64,000 bases of DNA from Petrolisthes cinctipes. Its lineage: Eukaryota > Arthropoda > Malacostraca > Decapoda > Porcellanidae. The translations under genes and the position numbers were made by a program. Below the pieces are notes generated by a model. That model had not been told where the DNA came from. It was given only the letters and a program-made list of their open reading frames with translations, and made no database searches. Where the stretch lies: NCBI GenBank assembly GCA_033782935.1, contig JAWQEG010000477.1, positions 1,612,001 through 1,676,000 on the forward strand, in the 5' to 3' direction. Positions 61,846 through 64,000 of the stretch are shown piece after piece (position 1 is the stretch's first letter; every line of letters starts with the position of its first letter).

Positions 61846-64000
61846 AATATTTTCAAAATATAGGCTAAAAACATGCAAAAAATCGATCTTTTAGGTGCCA
61901 AAAAGTCGATATCTCAAATTCAGTCCCAAAACACCCGAAAATTCGATATTTAGGGGTCCCAGAAGCGATCTGTACATGCCTACTCCGTGTTAGAGTATTT
62001 TCAAAATTCAGGCCCAAAACATGCTGAAAATCGATATTTTTGGTGCCCAAAGTCAATATGTGCATGTATCTTCTGTACCCGTTTATATCTCAAATTCAGG
62101 CTCAAAACACCCAAAAATTCAATATTTTGGGGTCCCAGAAGCAATCTGTACATGCCTACTCAGTGCTAGAATATTTTCAAAATATAGGCTAAAAACATGT
62201 TGAAAATCGATTTTTTAGGTGCCAAAAAGTCGATATCTCAAATTCAGTCCCAAAACACCCGAAAATTCGATATTTTGGGGTCCCAGAAGCGATCTGTACA
62301 TGCCTACTCCGTGTTAGAGTATTTTCAAAATACATGCTCAAAACATACAGAAAATCGATCTTTTAGGTGCACAAAAGTCGATATGTGCATGCATCTTCAG
62401 TACCCGTTTATATCTCAAATTCAGGCTCAAAACACTCGAAAATTTAATATTTTGGGGTCCCAGAAGCAATCTGTACATGCCTATTCAGTGTTAGAGTATT
62501 TTCAAAATACAGGCCCAAAACATGCTGAAAATCGATATTTTAGATGCCCAAAGTCAGTATGTGCATGTATCTTCTGTACCCGTTTATATCTCAAATTCAG
62601 GCTCAAAACACCCGAAAATTCAATATTTTGGGGTCCCAGAAGCAATCTGTACATGCCAACTCAGTGTTAGAGTATTTTCAAAATACAGGCCCAAAACATG
62701 CTGAAAATCGATATTTTAGATGCCCAAAGTCAATATGTGCATGTATCTTCTGTACCCGTTTATATCTCAAATTCAGGCTCAAAACACCCGAAAATTCAAT
62801 ATTTTGGGGTCCCAGAAGCAATCTTTACAGTGCTAGAATATTTTCAAAATATAGGCTAAAAACATGCTAAAAATCGATCTTTTAGGTGCCAAAAAGTCGA
62901 TATCTCAAATTCAGTCCCAAAACACCCGAAAATTCGATATTTAGGGGTCCCAGAAGCGATCTGTACATGCCTACTCCGTGTTAGAGTATTTTCAAAATAC
63001 ATGCTCAAAACATACTGAAAATCGATCTTTTAGGAGCACAAAAGTCGATATGTGCATGCATCTTCAGTACCCGTTTATATCTCAAATTCAGGCTCAAAAC
63101 ACCCGAAAATTCGATATTTTGGGGTCCCAGAAGCGATCTGTACATGCCTACTCCGTGTTAGAGTATTTTCAAAGTATCTTCTGTACCCGTTTATATCTCA
63201 AATTCAGGCTCAAAACACCCGAAAATTCAATATTTTGGGGTCCCAGAAGCAATCTGTACAGTGCTAGAATATTTTCAAAATATAGGCTAAAAACATGCTA
63301 AAAATCGATCTTTTAGGTGCCTAAAAGTCGATATCTCAAATTCAGTCCCAAAACACCCGAAAATTCGATATTTAGGGGTCCCAGAAGCGATCTGTACCTG
63401 CCTACTCCGTGTTAGAGTATTTTCAAAATACATGCTCAAAACATACTGAAAATCGATCTTTTAGGTGCACAAAAGTCGATATGTGCATGCATCTTCAGTA
63501 CCCGTTTATATCTCAAAATCAGGCTCAAAACACCCGAAAATTCGATATTTTGGGGTCCCAGAAGCGATCTGTACATGCCTACTCCGTGTTAGAGTATTTT
63601 CAAAATTCAGGCCCAAAACATGCTGAAAATCGATATTTTTGGTGCCCAAAGTCAATATGTGCATGTATCTTCTGTACCCGTTTATATCTCAAATTCAAGC
63701 TCAAAACACCCGAAAATTCAATATTTTGGGGTCCCAGAAGCAATCTGTACATGCCTACACAGTGCTAGAATATTTTCAAAATATAGGCTAAAAACATGCT
63801 AAAAATCGACATTTTAGGTGCCAAAAAATAGATATCTCAAATTCAGTCCCAAAACACCCGGAAATTCGATATTTAGAGGTCCCAGAAGGTATCTGTACAT
63901 GCCTACTTCGTGTTAGAGTATTTTCAAAATACAGGCCAAAAACATACTGAAAATCGATCTTTTAGGTGCCCAAAAGTCGATATGTGCATGCATCTTCAGT
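61846..64000 (+). repeat. Right end: further copies at offsets of 2,424 and 2,924 bp
   Basis: Units 62978 and 63409 copy 60554 and 60985 at an offset of 2,424 bp, including the AAAAAATAGATATC variant near 63823 and the 106-bp unit at 63155. A trimer beginning near 62163 has the unusual ATCGATTTTTTAGG near 62206, in which AAAATCGATTTT forms a perfect 12-bp palindrome. The array continues beyond the window in the middle of an A2 monomer that starts at 63912. Confidence 0.8.

Larger units (their letters stand above)
1..64000. repeat. Satellite DNA array filling the entire window
   Basis: From first to last base the sequence is a head-to-tail array of about 380 related monomers of 177, 176 and 148 bp. 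Nearly every unit opens with GTGTTAGAG or GTGCTAGAA and ends with CTGTACATGCCTACTC plus two bases. Every unit boundary I followed has the same orientation, and I saw no inverted unit, mobile element, microsatellite tract or unique spacer. The array runs off both ends, so its true length is unknown. This organisation is known from eukaryotic centromeric and heterochromatic satellites. The family was not recognised, so calling it centromeric is inference only. No stretch of more than 300 bases lies outside the satellite. Confidence 0.99.

Noticed and set aside
1..64000. CRISPR array
   Set aside because: The period is regular, but there are no short conserved repeats separated by unique spacers. 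The whole unit is repeated, and units of 148-177 bp are far too long. No cas-like sequence is present.
1..64000. Array of RNA genes (5S rRNA, tRNA or snRNA clusters)
   Set aside because: I looked for A-box and B-box promoter motifs, a 5S-like internal control region and tRNA-like cloverleaf segments in the monomers and saw none. The low G+C content and lack of stable stems also argue against it.
1..64000. Identification as a named centromere satellite such as alpha satellite, Arabidopsis 178-bp, maize CentC or rice CentO
   Set aside because: The unit length resembles several of these, but the sequence does not match any I can recall. Similar length alone is not evidence of relatedness.
1..64000. 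Mobile element or helitron-derived tandem repeat
   Set aside because: No terminal inverted repeats, target-site duplications, transposase or reverse-transcriptase coding sequence, or polyA tail occurs in or between units.

Overview
The whole 64-kb window is one uninterrupted tandem satellite DNA array. I find no protein-coding gene, RNA gene, transposon, CRISPR array or unique sequence anywhere in it. All repeat units lie head to tail in one orientation, at about 37% G+C (hand count on one monomer). This is the architecture of a eukaryotic centromeric, pericentromeric or other heterochromatic satellite block. I do not recognise the monomer and cannot name the species or even the kingdom.

Basic units. 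Three length classes share one ancestor: A (177 bp), B (176 bp) and C (148 bp, equal to an A-type monomer missing 29 bp between two ATAT tetranucleotides). Each splits into two sequence subtypes (A1/A2, B1/B2, C1/C2). A+B+C makes a 501-bp trimer, and two diverged trimers make a 1,002-bp hexameric higher-order repeat, A1-B1-C1-A2-B2-C2 (cleanest at 52709-53710). The 177-bp monomer is itself an ancient dimer: its 89-bp and 88-bp halves align at roughly 65% identity by hand.

Layout. 1-5416: trimers and hexamers with local duplications. 5417-45663: four paralogous macro-blocks, each opening with the same A2 plus hybrid A/B monomer pair (starts near 5417, 15368, 21351 and 34247). They differ in the copy number of an 826-bp pentamer (about 4, 1, 2 and 2 copies), in a local 1,493-bp duplication and in deletions. 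Blocks III and IV belong to a very recent tandem duplication of about 13 kb (about 19695-32590 and 32591-45663) that I see differing by about ten substitutions, one 1-bp indel and one 176-bp monomer loss. 45664-51707: remains of a 3,280-bp repeat and a 2,356-bp tandem duplication. 51708-64000: clean hexamers, then 1,924-bp tandem units and dispersed copies at 2,424, 2,924 and 5,852 bp.

Many apparent open reading frames (up to 186 codons) exist only because 177 is 3 x 59 and one frame of the A monomer has no stop. They break whenever a 176- or 148-bp unit shifts the frame, and I do not treat them as genes. What the window shows is satellite evolution by unequal exchange, microhomology deletion and CpG decay, recorded at 88-bp, 177-bp, 501-bp, 1-kb, 6-10-kb and 13-kb scales.
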